A DNA stretch of 64,000 bases from Hyphomicrobiales bacterium (GTDB taxonomy: Bacteria > Pseudomonadota > Alphaproteobacteria > Rhizobiales > Ancalomicrobiaceae): the NCBI GenBank assembly GCA_021286855.1, contig JAJTBO010000002.1:414329-478328 (forward strand). The letters run 5' to 3'. Shown here piece after piece: positions 1 through 8,553 of this stretch (positions within the stretch are counted from its first letter, which is position 1; the number at the start of each line of letters is the position of its first letter). The notes beneath the pieces were generated by a model that had not been told where the DNA came from, searched no databases, and saw only the letters and a list, made by a program, of their open reading frames with translations. Made by a program: the position numbers and the translations under genes.

Positions 1-354
1 CCGGAGGCCGCGACGCTGAAGAAGGCGGCCGGATCGGGCTTCTCGACCGCGACCGACCTCGCCGACTGGCTGGTGCGCCGCCTCGGCATCCCGTTCCGCG
101 AGGCGCATCACGTCACCGGGCGGATCGTGGCGATCGCCGCCGAGCGGGAGGTTCCGCTCGAGAAGGTGCGGCTCGAAGAGATGCAGGCGGTTCACGCCGG
201 CATCACCGAGGAGGTCTATTCGGTGCTCTCGGTCGCCAAGTCGGTCGGCAGCCGCCTCTCCTACGGCGGCACCGCGCCGAAGAACGTGCGCGCCCAGGCG
301 AAGCGTTGGATCGCCCGTCTCGCCAAGGACAAGCCTGCTTCGCGCGCGGAGTGA
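1..354 (+). CDS. argH: argininosuccinate lyase, C-terminal part
   Basis: The first 117 residues readable here are the C-terminal domain of argininosuccinate lyase, the cytoplasmic enzyme that splits argininosuccinate into arginine and fumarate in the last step of arginine synthesis. The frame is open from base 1, so the start and the catalytic core lie upstream of the window. The segments [13 protein letters not shown] and [12 protein letters not shown] are typical of the family's C-terminal helical region. It ends with TGA, and 35 bases later comes a small lipoprotein gene, the usual neighbour in alphaproteobacteria. Confidence 0.93.
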   Translation, partial: PEAATLKKAAGSGFSTATDLADWLVRRLGIPFREAHHVTGRIVAIAAEREVPLEKVRLEEMQAVHAGITEEVYSVLSVAKSVGSRLSYGGTAPKNVRAQAKRWIARLAKDKPASRAE

Positions 355-389
355 CCCGCGCCTCGTCGTCCTCGCAGTCGGAGGTTCGC

Positions 390-617
390 ATGACCGTTTC
401 CGCCTCGTCCGCGCGCCGTCTCGCCGTTCCCGTCGCGGCGCTCGCCGGGCTCCTGATCCTCGCCGGGTGCGGCCGCAAGGCCGATCCGGAACTGCCGCGC
501 GCCACCGCGCCGGCGGAAGAGATGCGGCCGGTCGGCATTCCGATCGGACCGAGCGCGCCGGCGCCGCAGCCGGTCAAGTCCGAGAAGCGGTCCCTCCCGC
601 TCGACGTCCTGCTCTGA
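390..617 (+). CDS. lptM: LptM-like small lipoprotein (YifL family)
   Basis: A 75-residue protein with a classical lipoprotein signal: basic start (SSARR), hydrophobic stretch at about residues 11-24, and lipobox LAGC with Cys27, followed directly by GRK as in LptM/YifL proteins. The mature part is short and proline-rich. In E. coli LptM binds the LptD-LptE LPS translocon and helps its oxidative maturation; that role is inferred here from family and position after argH. The ATG at 390 is preceded by GGAGG at 381-385. An upstream in-frame ATG at 306 would put the signal peptide in the middle of the protein and was rejected. Confidence 0.8.
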   Translation: MTVSASSARRLAVPVAALAGLLILAGCGRKADPELPRATAPAEEMRPVGIPIGPSAPAPQPVKSEKRSLPLDVLL

Positions 618-711
618 GCGGCGGCGGTTCGCCGTTGTCGACGACGGGCCGACGTGGAACAGTGCGGCTTTCCAGCCGAGGGCGGCCACGGCGCGCGTTC
701 GGGGAGCGGCG

Positions 712-3141
712 ATGAACGACGGCGCCATCGACGACGAAGGTCTCGAACGACGCATCGCGCGAGCGATGGCGCGGGCGCGCCTCGCCGCGTGGATCGAGAC
801 CGGCTGGCGCGCCGCGATCACGCCCGTCTGGATCTTCGGCCTCGTCGTCGGTCTTCTCTGGATCGGCCTGCGCGATCTGCTGCCGGGTCCTGCCGGCGCG
901 GGCGTCGTCGGGGGGCTTCTGCTTCTCGGGCTCGCCGCCGTGGGGCGGGCGGTCGTGGTGGGACGGCGCGAAGCGGCGGCGGCGACGCGCCGACCGGCGT
1001 TGATCGGCCGGATCGAACGGGCGTCCGGGTTGACCCGCCGCGAACTCGGGCGTCTCGACGACGCGCTCGCCGGCGACGCGTCGGCCGAGACCCGAGCGCT
1101 GTGGACGACGCATCGACGCAGGCTCGCCGCCTCGATCGGCCGGCTCTCGGCCGGCGCGCCCGATCCCGACCTGGCGCGGCGCGACCGCTTCGCTCTGCGT
1201 CCGGCGCTGGCGTTGCTGCTCTTCGTCGGCTGGTTCGCGGCCGGCGAGGACCGGCTGGCTCGGCTCGGCTCGGCGCTTTCGCTCGGGGCGGGATCGCTGA
1301 TCGCCGATCGGCTCGACGTCTGGATCGAACCGCCGCTGCACACCGGCCTGCCGGCGAAGAGCCTGATCGTCGACGGGGCCGCGGCCGCGGCGGCCGCGCC
1401 GATCGAGACGCCGGCCGACAGCCGTCTGGTGGTTCGGGCGAGCCCGGGCGCGCCGGGCCGCGTCGCAGGCGCGATCGCCGCGACGGCGACGCCGGCCGAG
1501 AGCCTCGCGGCCGAAGCGGCGTCGGAGCCGCCGGCGACGGGCGGGGTGCGGGAGCAGCGGTTTCGGCTGGTCGGGACGGGCGAGGCGTCGATCGCGCTCG
1601 ACGGACGCGAGGCGCTGCGGCTCGCCTTCCGCACGACGGCGGATCGAGCGCCGACGATCGCCTTCCTCGACACGCCGCAGCGGCGCGGCCGCAGTGGCCT
1701 CGCGCTCGCCTATGAGATCGGCGACGACTGGGGCGTCGTCTCGGCGACGGCGCGGATCCGCCCGACCGGGGCGGGCCGCCCGCTCTACGAGCCGCCGATC
1801 CTGCCGCTGACCCTGCCGATCGGCGCGCGTCATCTCGGCCGCGCCGAGACGGTGCGCGATCTCGGATCGCATCCCTTCGCCGGGGCGGAGGTGGCGATCG
1901 AACCGGTCGTCGTCGACGGCGCGGGCCAGGAGGGCCGGGGCGAGGCGCGGATCGTGCGTCTGCCGGAGCGGCCGTTCCGCGATCCGCTGGCGCGGGCCCT
2001 GGTCGAACTGCGGCGGCGGCTGGCGCTCGACGCGGCGGCGATCCCGACGGTGGCGATCGCCCTCGACGCGTTGACGTTGGCGCCGGAGCGGTTCGGGGTC
2101 CGGCCCGGGGTCCACCTCGGCCTGCGCCATCTCGCCGCGCTCGCCGGACAGGCGCACGAGGACGACGAGCTCAGGACGCTCTGCGAGGGTCTGTGGGCGG
2201 CGGCGGCGACGATCGAGGCGGGCGACACGCTCGACGAGGAAAAGGCGCTCAGGGCGGCGCGCGACGCGCTCGCCGAGGCCTTGCGGTCGGGCGCGTCGGA
2301 CGAGGAGATCGCCCGGCTGACGCAGGAGCTGCGGCGGGCGATGGATCGCTGGCTCGAAGCGCTGAGCGAGGCCGCGCGACGCGATCCCGGCGCGCGCGAT
2401 CGGGCCGAAGGGCAGGCTCGGCGGGTCGATCGGCGCAGCCTCCAGGCGATGCTCGATCGGATCGAGAAGCTCGGCCGGACCGGATCGCGGGACGCGGCGG
2501 AGCGGCTGCTCGCCGAGCTCGGCGACACGCTCGACCAGTTGCGCGGGGCGCGTTCGGGGAGCGGCGGCGGCGGCGCGGAGGCGCTCGGCGAGATGATCCG
2601 CCGGCAGCGCAGACTGATGGATCGAACCCACGAGGCCGAGCGCGACGGGGCCGACGCCGGCGCGCGCGAACGTCTCCTCGACGACCAGAACGAGCTGCGC
2701 GACGCGGTGCGCCGGTTGAACCGATCGCTTCGCCAGCGGGGCGGGACGTCGGAGGGCGAGGAGAGCGCGGGCGAAGCGCTCGACGAGGCGGCGCGGGCGA
2801 TGGACGACGCCGGCCGCGCCATCGACCGGGGCGAGGGCGAGACGGCGCTCGGCGCGCAGGGGCGGGCGCTCCGCGAGCTCGGGCGCGGCGCGCGCGAGCT
2901 GGCGCGCGGCCGCGGCGAGGGGGAGGGCGGTTCGGAAGCCGGCGAGAGCGGCGGCGAAGAAGATCCGCTCGGCCGGCCGCGGCGCTCGCGCAACGCCGAC
3001 GGGGGGCGGGTCGGCATTCCCGAGACGATCGAGGTGGAGCGGGCGCGGCGCATCCTCGAGGACATTCGCCGTCGTCTCGGCGATCCCGGCCGCGGCCACG
3101 ACGAGCGCGACTATCTCGACCGCCTGCTCGATCTCGACTGA
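712..3141 (+). CDS. DUF4175 (TIGR02302 family) membrane-anchored protein
   Basis: An 809-residue protein of the alphaproteobacterial DUF4175/TIGR02302 family, function unknown. Two close transmembrane helices lie at about residues 38-83 and one at about 165-180 (ALALLLFVGWFAAG). A long periplasmic-type beta-rich region follows, then from about residue 440 a charged, largely helical and partly repetitive tail rich in Arg, Glu and Gly. The C-terminus (ARRILEDIRRR ... YLDRLLDL) is the conserved family ending. In many relatives lysA sits between the LptM-like gene and this one; here the 94-base gap leaves no room for it. The shadow open frames on the other strand reflect the high GC. Confidence 0.85.
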   Translation: MNDGAIDDEGLERRIARAMARARLAAWIETGWRAAITPVWIFGLVVGLLWIGLRDLLPGPAGAGVVGGLLLLGLAAVGRAVVVGRREAAAATRRPALIGRIERASGLTRRELGRLDDALAGDASAETRALWTTHRRRLAASIGRLSAGAPDPDLARRDRFALRPALALLLFVGWFAAGEDRLARLGSALSLGAGSLIADRLDVWIEPPLHTGLPAKSLIVDGAAAAAAAPIETPADSRLVVRASPGAPGRVAGAIAATATPAESLAAEAASEPPATGGVREQRFRLVGTGEASIALDGREALRLAFRTTADRAPTIAFLDTPQRRGRSGLALAYEIGDDWGVVSATARIRPTGAGRPLYEPPILPLTLPIGARHLGRAETVRDLGSHPFAGAEVAIEPVVVDGAGQEGRGEARIVRLPERPFRDPLARALVELRRRLALDAAAIPTVAIALDALTLAPERFGVRPGVHLGLRHLAALAGQAHEDDELRTLCEGLWAAAATIEAGDTLDEEKALRAARDALAEALRSGASDEEIARLTQELRRAMDRWLEALSEAARRDPGARDRAEGQARRVDRRSLQAMLDRIEKLGRTGSRDAAERLLAELGDTLDQLRGARSGSGGGGAEALGEMIRRQRRLMDRTHEAERDGADAGARERLLDDQNELRDAVRRLNRSLRQRGGTSEGEESAGEALDEAARAMDDAGRAIDRGEGETALGAQGRALRELGRGARELARGRGEGEGGSEAGESGGEEDPLGRPRRSRNADGGRVGIPETIEVERARRILEDIRRRLGDPGRGHDERDYLDRLLDLD

Positions 3142-3158
3142 GCGAGGGCGGCGGGCGC

Positions 3159-3551
3159 TCAGCCGGCGAGCCGCGTCGGCTCGGCCGCGCCGGCGAGCGT
3201 GGCGGCGACCACCTTGCGGATGTCGGCGAGGGTGAAGGGCTTGGAGACGACGTCGCGGACGATCTGATCGAGGCCGTGGGCGCGCTCGCGCTGATCGGCG
3301 TAGCCGGTCATCAGCAGGATCGGCAGATCGGGCGCGTCGCGGGCGACGTTGAGGGCGAGGGCGATGCCGTCCATCACAGGCATCTTGATGTCGGAGAGGA
3401 GCAGATCGAAGCCGCCGCGGTCGCTTTCCAATGTCTCCAACGCCTCGGCGCCGTCCTCGACGGCGAGCACCGCGTGGCCGTCGAGCTCGAGCGCGCGACG
3501 GACGAAGGCGCGGACGGAATCGTCGTCTTCGGCCAAGAGAATACGAGCCAT
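3159..3551 (-). CDS. cpdR: CpdR-like single-domain response regulator
   Basis: A 130-residue stand-alone receiver domain. The acidic pocket is E8-D9-D10, the phosphoacceptor is Asp54 (LLLSDIKMP), Thr82 is in LLMTGYAD and Lys104 in VVSKPF. There is no output domain. The start MARILLAEDD and the size match CpdR, which in Caulobacter and rhizobia localises and controls the ClpXP protease during the cell cycle when dephosphorylated; the ortholog assignment is inference from sequence style and from the conserved position next to DUF4175 and hpt. It is convergent with the DUF4175 gene, with only 17 bases between the stops. Confidence 0.75.
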   Translation of the reverse strand: MARILLAEDDDSVRAFVRRALELDGHAVLAVEDGAEALETLESDRGGFDLLLSDIKMPVMDGIALALNVARDAPDLPILLMTGYADQRERAHGLDQIVRDVVSKPFTLADIRKVVAATLAGAAEPTRLAG

Positions 3552-3647
3552 GGCGGTTCTCCTCGTGCGAATCGTCCGGTCGGGTTCAGTTTCGCTCCGA
3601 TCGCCTTTCCCCGCGAGAGGGGCTTTCGATCGATTCGGGTCTCGTCT

Positions 3648-4187
3648 TCATTGCGGATCGACCACGTGGCCGATGTAAGGCAGCTCACGAAAGGCGTGCC
3701 CCATGTCCATGCCGAAGCCGACCACGAAGAGGTCGGGGCAGGTGAAGCCGACGAAGTCGGCCTCGATCTCGGCGGCGCGATGGCCGGGCTTGTCGAGCAG
3801 GACGGCGAGGCCGACCCGGGCGGCGCCGCGCTCGCCGAGCAGGCGCTTGGCCCAGGCGAGGGTGCGTCCGGATTCGAGGATGTCGTCGACGATCAGCACC
3901 TGACGGCCGGCGACGTCGGTCTCGAGGTCGCGCAGCACGGTGATCGTGCCGGTCGAGGTGGTGCCGGCGCGGTAGCTCGACAGCGACATGAAGTCGACTT
4001 CGGGCGAGACGCCGGCGTGGTGTAGGGCGCGAATGAGGTCGGCGGCGAAGACGAAGCCGCCCTTGAGCACGGCGACGACGAGGAGCCGCTCACCGAACCC
4101 GGCGTCACGGATCTCGCCGGCCAGGCCGGCGATGCGGGCGGCGATCGCCTCGGTGGAGAAGAGCACGTCGATGCGAGGTTCGGTCAC
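3648..4187 (-). CDS. hpt: hypoxanthine phosphoribosyltransferase
   Basis: A 179-residue purine salvage enzyme that joins hypoxanthine or guanine to PRPP. The PRPP-binding loop is VDDILESGRT at residues 100-109, with LKGGFVFAADL near residue 41 and the base-binding DLFVVGFGMD segment near the C-terminus. Length fits bacterial HPRT (about 175-185). The start is GTG at 4187, which overlaps the stop of the upstream gene as GTGA, so the two genes are probably translationally coupled. A longer open frame continues upstream in the same phase but is a shadow of that upstream gene. Confidence 0.92.
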   Translation of the reverse strand: MTEPRIDVLFSTEAIAARIAGLAGEIRDAGFGERLLVVAVLKGGFVFAADLIRALHHAGVSPEVDFMSLSSYRAGTTSTGTITVLRDLETDVAGRQVLIVDDILESGRTLAWAKRLLGERGAARVGLAVLLDKPGHRAAEIEADFVGFTCPDLFVVGFGMDMGHAFRELPYIGHVVDPQ

Positions 4188-5086
4188 GGCAGACCCGCCT
4201 GTCGGTTGCGGCGCTCGGCGAAGCGCACCTGGAGATCCGCCGCGCGCTCGGGCGGGGCGACGAGCCGGGTGCGGAAGCGCAACCGGTCGCCGGCCGCCAC
4301 CGTGGTGGCGCGCGGGTCGATCGACCAAGCATAGAGCTCCTGACCGTCGGCGTCGCGCAAGGCGAAACGAAGCGCCGGCACGTCGTGCGCCGCGCCGGTG
4401 GAATTGACGAGGCTGCCTTCGACGACGAGGACCGGCTTGCCGTCCTCGGTCTCGCGCAGCGTCTCGATCTGGCCGAAGGCGACGCCGCGCAGGTTCACGG
4501 GCAGGCCGACCAACCGGTAGAAGCCGGCAAGGGTCGGGGCGCGGGCGACCACTTCGGCGCGGAAGACGAAGAGACCGGCGCAGAAGAGCACGGCGACCAG
4601 GAAGATCGCGACGCCGCCGAGCGCCTGCGCGCGCGGCGAGACGGCCGGCAGATGCGGCATCGAGGGACGCCGCCGCTTCCGGCGGCCGAAGAGGGACGAC
4701 TTCGTAGTGGGCGCCGTCGGCGCGGCCGAAGACGACCGGGCGGCGGGGGTCGGGGCTGCGGCGAGGTCGTCCGGATCGGCCGCTTCGACATCCGCATCCG
4801 GCTCGGGATCGGCGAAATCCCGGTCGAAGGCGTCGACGCCGGCGGGGGGGGCGGCGATCGTCGGCGGCGGCGCGGCGTCGGCGATGTCGAACGGGTCGTC
4901 GCGCTCCGGCGTCGCGTCGAGGGCGGCGAACGGGTCGTCGGCGGCGGGCGGGGGAGGTGACGGCGCTTCGCGCATGGCGCGCCATTCGGCGCCGCACCGC
5001 GTACAGCGCACCTTGCGCCCCTTCGGACCGATCCGGTCGTCGGGGATGGTATAGGCCGTTTCGCAGTCGGGACAGGTGGTGCGCAT
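4184..5086 (-). CDS. MJ0042-type zinc-ribbon membrane protein
   Basis: A 300-residue protein beginning MRTTCPDCETAY, with a zinc ribbon formed by CPDC (residues 5-8) and CTRC (about 27-30). Next comes a Pro/Asp-rich low-complexity linker, one transmembrane helix (GGVAIFLVAVLFCAGLFVF, about residues 166-185) and a periplasmic C-terminal domain like that of DUF3426 proteins. Function is unknown; the layout suggests a cytoplasmic metal-binding head tethered to the inner membrane. I chose the ATG at 5086 because AAGAGG precedes it; an upstream ATG at 5119 has no good ribosome site. It sits between hpt (GTGA overlap) and divergent ftsE, a conserved alphaproteobacterial arrangement. Confidence 0.78.
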   Translation of the reverse strand: MRTTCPDCETAYTIPDDRIGPKGRKVRCTRCGAEWRAMREAPSPPPPAADDPFAALDATPERDDPFDIADAAPPPTIAAPPAGVDAFDRDFADPEPDADVEAADPDDLAAAPTPAARSSSAAPTAPTTKSSLFGRRKRRRPSMPHLPAVSPRAQALGGVAIFLVAVLFCAGLFVFRAEVVARAPTLAGFYRLVGLPVNLRGVAFGQIETLRETEDGKPVLVVEGSLVNSTGAAHDVPALRFALRDADGQELYAWSIDPRATTVAAGDRLRFRTRLVAPPERAADLQVRFAERRNRQAGLP

Positions 5087-5265
5087 CGCCTCTTCGCCGC
5101 CTTGGTCGGACCCCATCATGGAAGGACCGTCTGAACGGCGCGTAAACCCTGTCGGGCTCCGAGCGCTGGACGGGGGCGGCGGTCCTTCGGCATGGTTAAC
5201 GAAATCTCAACGCCGCCGGGCTCAGGATCGGAGCGCGGCGGCGCGGCCTCCGAGGAGCGCAGGGT

Positions 5266-5925
5266 TTGATCGAATTCGAGAACGTCGGGCTCAGATACGG
5301 AACCGGACCGGAGGTGCTGCGCGATCTCACCTTCGCGATCGAGCCGCGTTCGTTCCAGTTCCTGACCGGGCCGTCGGGGGCGGGCAAGACCAGTCTGATC
5401 CGGCTGTTGTTCATGTCTCTGAAGCCGACGCGCGGTCTGATCCGGGTGTTCGGGCGCGACACGTCGCAGGTCGGACGGGCCGATCTGCCGGGCCTGAGGC
5501 GACGCATCGGCGTCGTCTTTCAGGACTTTCGCCTGCTCGACCACCTCACGACCTATGAGAACGTGGCCTTGCCGCTGCGGGTGTCGGGACGGGCGGAGGC
5601 GAGCTATCGGGCCGACGTCGTCGACCTGCTCGAATGGGTCGGGCTCGGCGAGCGGATGCACGCCATGCCGCCGGTGTTGTCGGGCGGGGAGAAGCAGCGC
5701 GCGGCGATCGCGCGCGCCCTGATCACCCGACCGGAGATCCTGCTCGCCGACGAGCCGACCGGCAACGTCGATCCGCCGCTGGCGCGCCGGCTGCTGCGGC
5801 TGTTCGTCGAGTTGAACCGGCTCGGCACGTCGGTGTTGATCGCCACCCACGATCTCGCCCTGATGGACCAGTTCGACGCGCGCCGGATCGTGCTCGCCGA
5901 CGGGCGGATCGAGATCTACGAGTGA
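5266..5925 (+). CDS. ftsE: cell division ATP-binding protein FtsE
   Basis: A 219-residue ABC ATPase with Walker A GPSGAGKT (35-42), Q-loop VVFQDFRLL, signature LSGGEKQR (138-145), Walker B ILLADEPTGNVD and H-loop ATHD. FtsE with FtsX regulates cell-wall hydrolases at the division septum in the inner membrane. The start is TTG at 5266 with AGGAGCG upstream; no ATG lies near the expected N-terminus MIEFENV. The ftsX gene follows after 5 bases. The 179-base gap to the divergent zinc-ribbon gene should hold promoters for both directions. Confidence 0.93.
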   Translation: MIEFENVGLRYGTGPEVLRDLTFAIEPRSFQFLTGPSGAGKTSLIRLLFMSLKPTRGLIRVFGRDTSQVGRADLPGLRRRIGVVFQDFRLLDHLTTYENVALPLRVSGRAEASYRADVVDLLEWVGLGERMHAMPPVLSGGEKQRAAIARALITRPEILLADEPTGNVDPPLARRLLRLFVELNRLGTSVLIATHDLALMDQFDARRIVLADGRIEIYE

Positions 5926-5930
5926 GGCCG

Positions 5931-6953
5931 ATGGACGAGGCGAAGACCGCGGAGGAGCGCCAGGGACCGGTTCGGTCGGACGCCGCGCCGCGTCGACCGG
6001 AGGGCGGGCGCGACGGCGGGCGACGGCGACGCGCGTCGCGCCGCAGCGACCCCGGCGAGGGCGGCGGAACGATCGTGCCGCCGCAGTCGGTCGCCGGGCG
6101 AGCGCTGGTCTCGGTGGTGGCGATCATGTGTTTCCTCGCCTGTCTGGCGGTCGGGGCGCTGTCGGTGGTGCGCGACGCGGCGCGCGACTGGCAGGTCGAC
6201 GTCAGCCGCGAGGCGACGATCCAGGTCAAGCCGATCGGCGGAACGGGCCTCGAGATGCGGCTCGCCCGCGCCCTGGCGCTGGCGCGCGACACGGCGGGCG
6301 TGCGCTCGGCGCGCCTGATCGACGAACGGGAGAGCGACGCTCTGCTCGAGCCCTGGCTCGGCAAGGGGCTCGATCTCGGATCGCTGCCGGTGCCGCGGTT
6401 GGTGGTGCTGGAGCTCGAGGATCCGGCGACGGCCGATCTCGGCGGGCTGCGCAGCAAATTGGCGCAGGAGGTCGAGGGCGCGGCGCTCGACGATCATGCG
6501 GTCTGGGCGGCGCGTCTGAGGACGATGGCCGGGGCGGCGGTGCTGGTCGGCGCGGTTGTGGTGGCCTTGATGCTGGCGGCGACGGCCCTGTCGGTGGTCT
6601 TCGCGACGCGGGCGGCGATGGCCGGCAATCGCGACGTGATCGAGGTGCTGCACTTCGTCGGCGCGGAAGACGCCTTCATCGCCCGCGAGTTCCGCCGCCA
6701 CTTCCTGGCGTTGGCGCTGGGCGGCGGGCTGATCGGCGGCGGCGCGGCGCTCGCCCTCTTCGTCGTCGCCGATCTGTGGTTTTCGAACGGGCGCGGCGAT
6801 CCGCTGGCCGATCAGGCGCGGGCGCTGTTCGGCGGCGTCTCGATCGGCTGGGGCGGGTTCTTCGGCGTGATCGGGGTGGTGGCGATCGTCACCGCATTGA
6901 CCGGCGTCACGTCGCGGGCCACCGTGCTCGGGCATCTGAGGCGCCTGGAGTGA
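5931..6953 (+). CDS. ftsX: cell division protein FtsX
   Basis: A 340-residue permease-like protein. About 50 basic, disordered N-terminal residues precede TM1 (VVAIMCFLACLAVGALSVV, about 61-80), then comes an extracytoplasmic domain to about 190, and three more helices near 197-222, 255-280 and 303-325. This is the 4-TM FtsX layout. It forms the FtsEX complex with the ATPase 5 bases upstream and transmits ATP-driven changes to periplasmic peptidoglycan hydrolases. The arginine-rich tail before TM1 is longer than in E. coli but usual in alphaproteobacteria. The start is ATG 5931. Confidence 0.92.
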   Translation: MDEAKTAEERQGPVRSDAAPRRPEGGRDGGRRRRASRRSDPGEGGGTIVPPQSVAGRALVSVVAIMCFLACLAVGALSVVRDAARDWQVDVSREATIQVKPIGGTGLEMRLARALALARDTAGVRSARLIDERESDALLEPWLGKGLDLGSLPVPRLVVLELEDPATADLGGLRSKLAQEVEGAALDDHAVWAARLRTMAGAAVLVGAVVVALMLAATALSVVFATRAAMAGNRDVIEVLHFVGAEDAFIAREFRRHFLALALGGGLIGGGAALALFVVADLWFSNGRGDPLADQARALFGGVSIGWGGFFGVIGVVAIVTALTGVTSRATVLGHLRRLE

Positions 6954-7057
6954 CGGCGCGGCCGGCCGGCGAGGCGTCGCTCGCGCGATCTGCTATCTTG
7001 CCCGACGCGCCGAATCGCGCCGGTCGGGCGTGTGCGACGGAAGACGCGAAGGGAAGA

Positions 7058-7717
7058 ATGTTCACGACGACGGACCGTTCCGCTCGATCGATCGCAGCGG
7101 CTCTGGCGCGCGGCGCGGCGGCGCTCGTCGCGATGGCGGGGGCGCTGTTCGTGTTCGGCTTCGTCGTCTTCGCCTTCCTGGTGGCGTCGACCGAAGAGCC
7201 GGCCGATCCGCGCGCCGACGCGATCGTGGCGCTGACCGGCGGGCGCGATCGGGTGGCCGAGGCGATCGATCTGCTCAGCGCCGGGCGCGGCCGCCGCCTG
7301 CTGATCTCCGGCGTGCATCCACAGACGCGGGCGATCGACATCCAGAAGATGACGGAATCCGACCGCGCCGTCTTCGCCTGCTGCATCGATCTGGGACGGA
7401 TGGCTCAGTCGACCGCCGGCAACGCCGAGGAGGCGGCGGAATGGGTGAAGCAGCACGGCTTCACCAGTCTGATCGTCGTCACCAGCGCCTATCACATGCC
7501 GCGATCGCTGGTGGAGCTCGACCGGGCGCTGCCAGAGGTGCGCAAGGTGCCCTTCGCGGTCTCCCGGCCGGACCTCAATCTCGAGACCTGGTATCTACAT
7601 CCGGCGACCGCGAAACTTCTCTTCGGCGAATACCTCAAGTATATCGTCGCTCGGTTCGCGCATCAGGCCCCGACGGGCGCCGTCTGGCAAACGGCTCGCC
7701 TCTCGGGGGCGGCCTGA
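7058..7717 (+). CDS. YdcF/DUF218 family membrane protein
   Basis: A 219-residue protein with one N-terminal transmembrane helix (about 22-48, AMAGALFVFGFVVFAFLVAS) followed by a DUF218 domain: DAIVALTGGRDRV, then LLISGVHP, and VVTSAYHMPRS, the most conserved stretch of the family. DUF218 proteins such as SanA and YdcF are linked to envelope barrier function, but their chemistry is not settled. GGGAAGA precedes the ATG at 7058. It lies between ftsX and a PlsC-type gene in the same direction, so it is probably part of an envelope-biogenesis run. Confidence 0.85.
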   Translation: MFTTTDRSARSIAAALARGAAALVAMAGALFVFGFVVFAFLVASTEEPADPRADAIVALTGGRDRVAEAIDLLSAGRGRRLLISGVHPQTRAIDIQKMTESDRAVFACCIDLGRMAQSTAGNAEEAAEWVKQHGFTSLIVVTSAYHMPRSLVELDRALPEVRKVPFAVSRPDLNLETWYLHPATAKLLFGEYLKYIVARFAHQAPTGAVWQTARLSGAA

Positions 7718-7751
7718 CCTCGACCTCTCGTCTCTCCGGGGCCGTCTTCCG

Positions 7752-8510
7752 ATGATCTTCCTGCGCTCGCTCGCCTTCAACGTGTTCTTCTACGTCCACA
7801 CCTTCGCGTGGCTGCTGCTGCTGCTGCCGACCGAAGTTTTGCCGAAGATCTGGCTGCGGCGCGGCATCAAGACCTGGGCTCGGGTCAATCGCTGGGCGCT
7901 GACGGCGATCGGCGGCGTGCGGGTGGAGCTGCGCGGGCTCGAGCACCTGCCGTCGGACGGCGCGATCATCGTCTCCAAGCATCAGTCGACCTTCGAGACG
8001 GTGTCGCTGCTCGATCTCTTCGTCGACCCGGTCTACGTGCTCAAGAAGGAGCTGCTGTCGATCCCGCTGTTCGGCTGGTACGCCGTCAAGGCGGAGCAGA
8101 TCCCGGTCGACCGCACCGCCGGACGAGCCGCGCTCAACGCCATGGCGGAGCGCGCCCGCATCGAGGTCGGTCGCGGTCGCCAGCTGATCATCTATCCGGA
8201 AGGGACGCGGCGGCCGGCCGGCGCGCCGCCGAGCTACAAGCACGGCGTGGCGCATCTCTATCGGGCGCTCGGCGCGCCGATGGTGCCGGTGGCGCTGAAT
8301 TCCGGACTGTTCTGGCCGCGGCACGGCTTCACGCGCCCGCCCGGCACGTTGGTGGTCGAGTTTCTGCCGCCGATTCCGCCGGGCCGCGACCCGGAAGAGG
8401 CCTTCGCCGAGATGCAGAGGGTGATCGAGACGGCGAGCGATCGTCTGATCGCGGAGGCGCTCGCCGCGCCCAATCCGCCGCCGATGCCGGCCGCGCCGCG
8501 CCGCGGCTGA
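7752..8510 (+). CDS. plsC: 1-acyl-sn-glycerol-3-phosphate acyltransferase
   Basis: A 252-residue PlsC-family enzyme that acylates lysophosphatidic acid at the inner membrane. A hydrophobic N-terminus (VFFYVHTFAWLLLLLP) is followed by the catalytic HX4E box HQSTFE (His77, Glu82), a glycerol-phosphate binding region around ELLSIPLFGWY, and the IIYPEGTRR motif. HX4E in place of HX4D is common in this subgroup. Length is standard. The stop of the DUF218 gene is 34 bases upstream; a DUF2125 gene follows 43 bases downstream. Confidence 0.9.
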   Translation: MIFLRSLAFNVFFYVHTFAWLLLLLPTEVLPKIWLRRGIKTWARVNRWALTAIGGVRVELRGLEHLPSDGAIIVSKHQSTFETVSLLDLFVDPVYVLKKELLSIPLFGWYAVKAEQIPVDRTAGRAALNAMAERARIEVGRGRQLIIYPEGTRRPAGAPPSYKHGVAHLYRALGAPMVPVALNSGLFWPRHGFTRPPGTLVVEFLPPIPPGRDPEEAFAEMQRVIETASDRLIAEALAAPNPPPMPAAPRRG

Positions 8511-8553
8511 GGTTTCGACCGCCGTTTCCCTCCGATCGAGAGAGAGCTTCGAC

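Noticed and set aside
574..3099. Long antisense open frames across DUF4175
   Set aside because: Arg/Pro-rich low-complexity products without domains; a by-product of high GC3 in the true gene.
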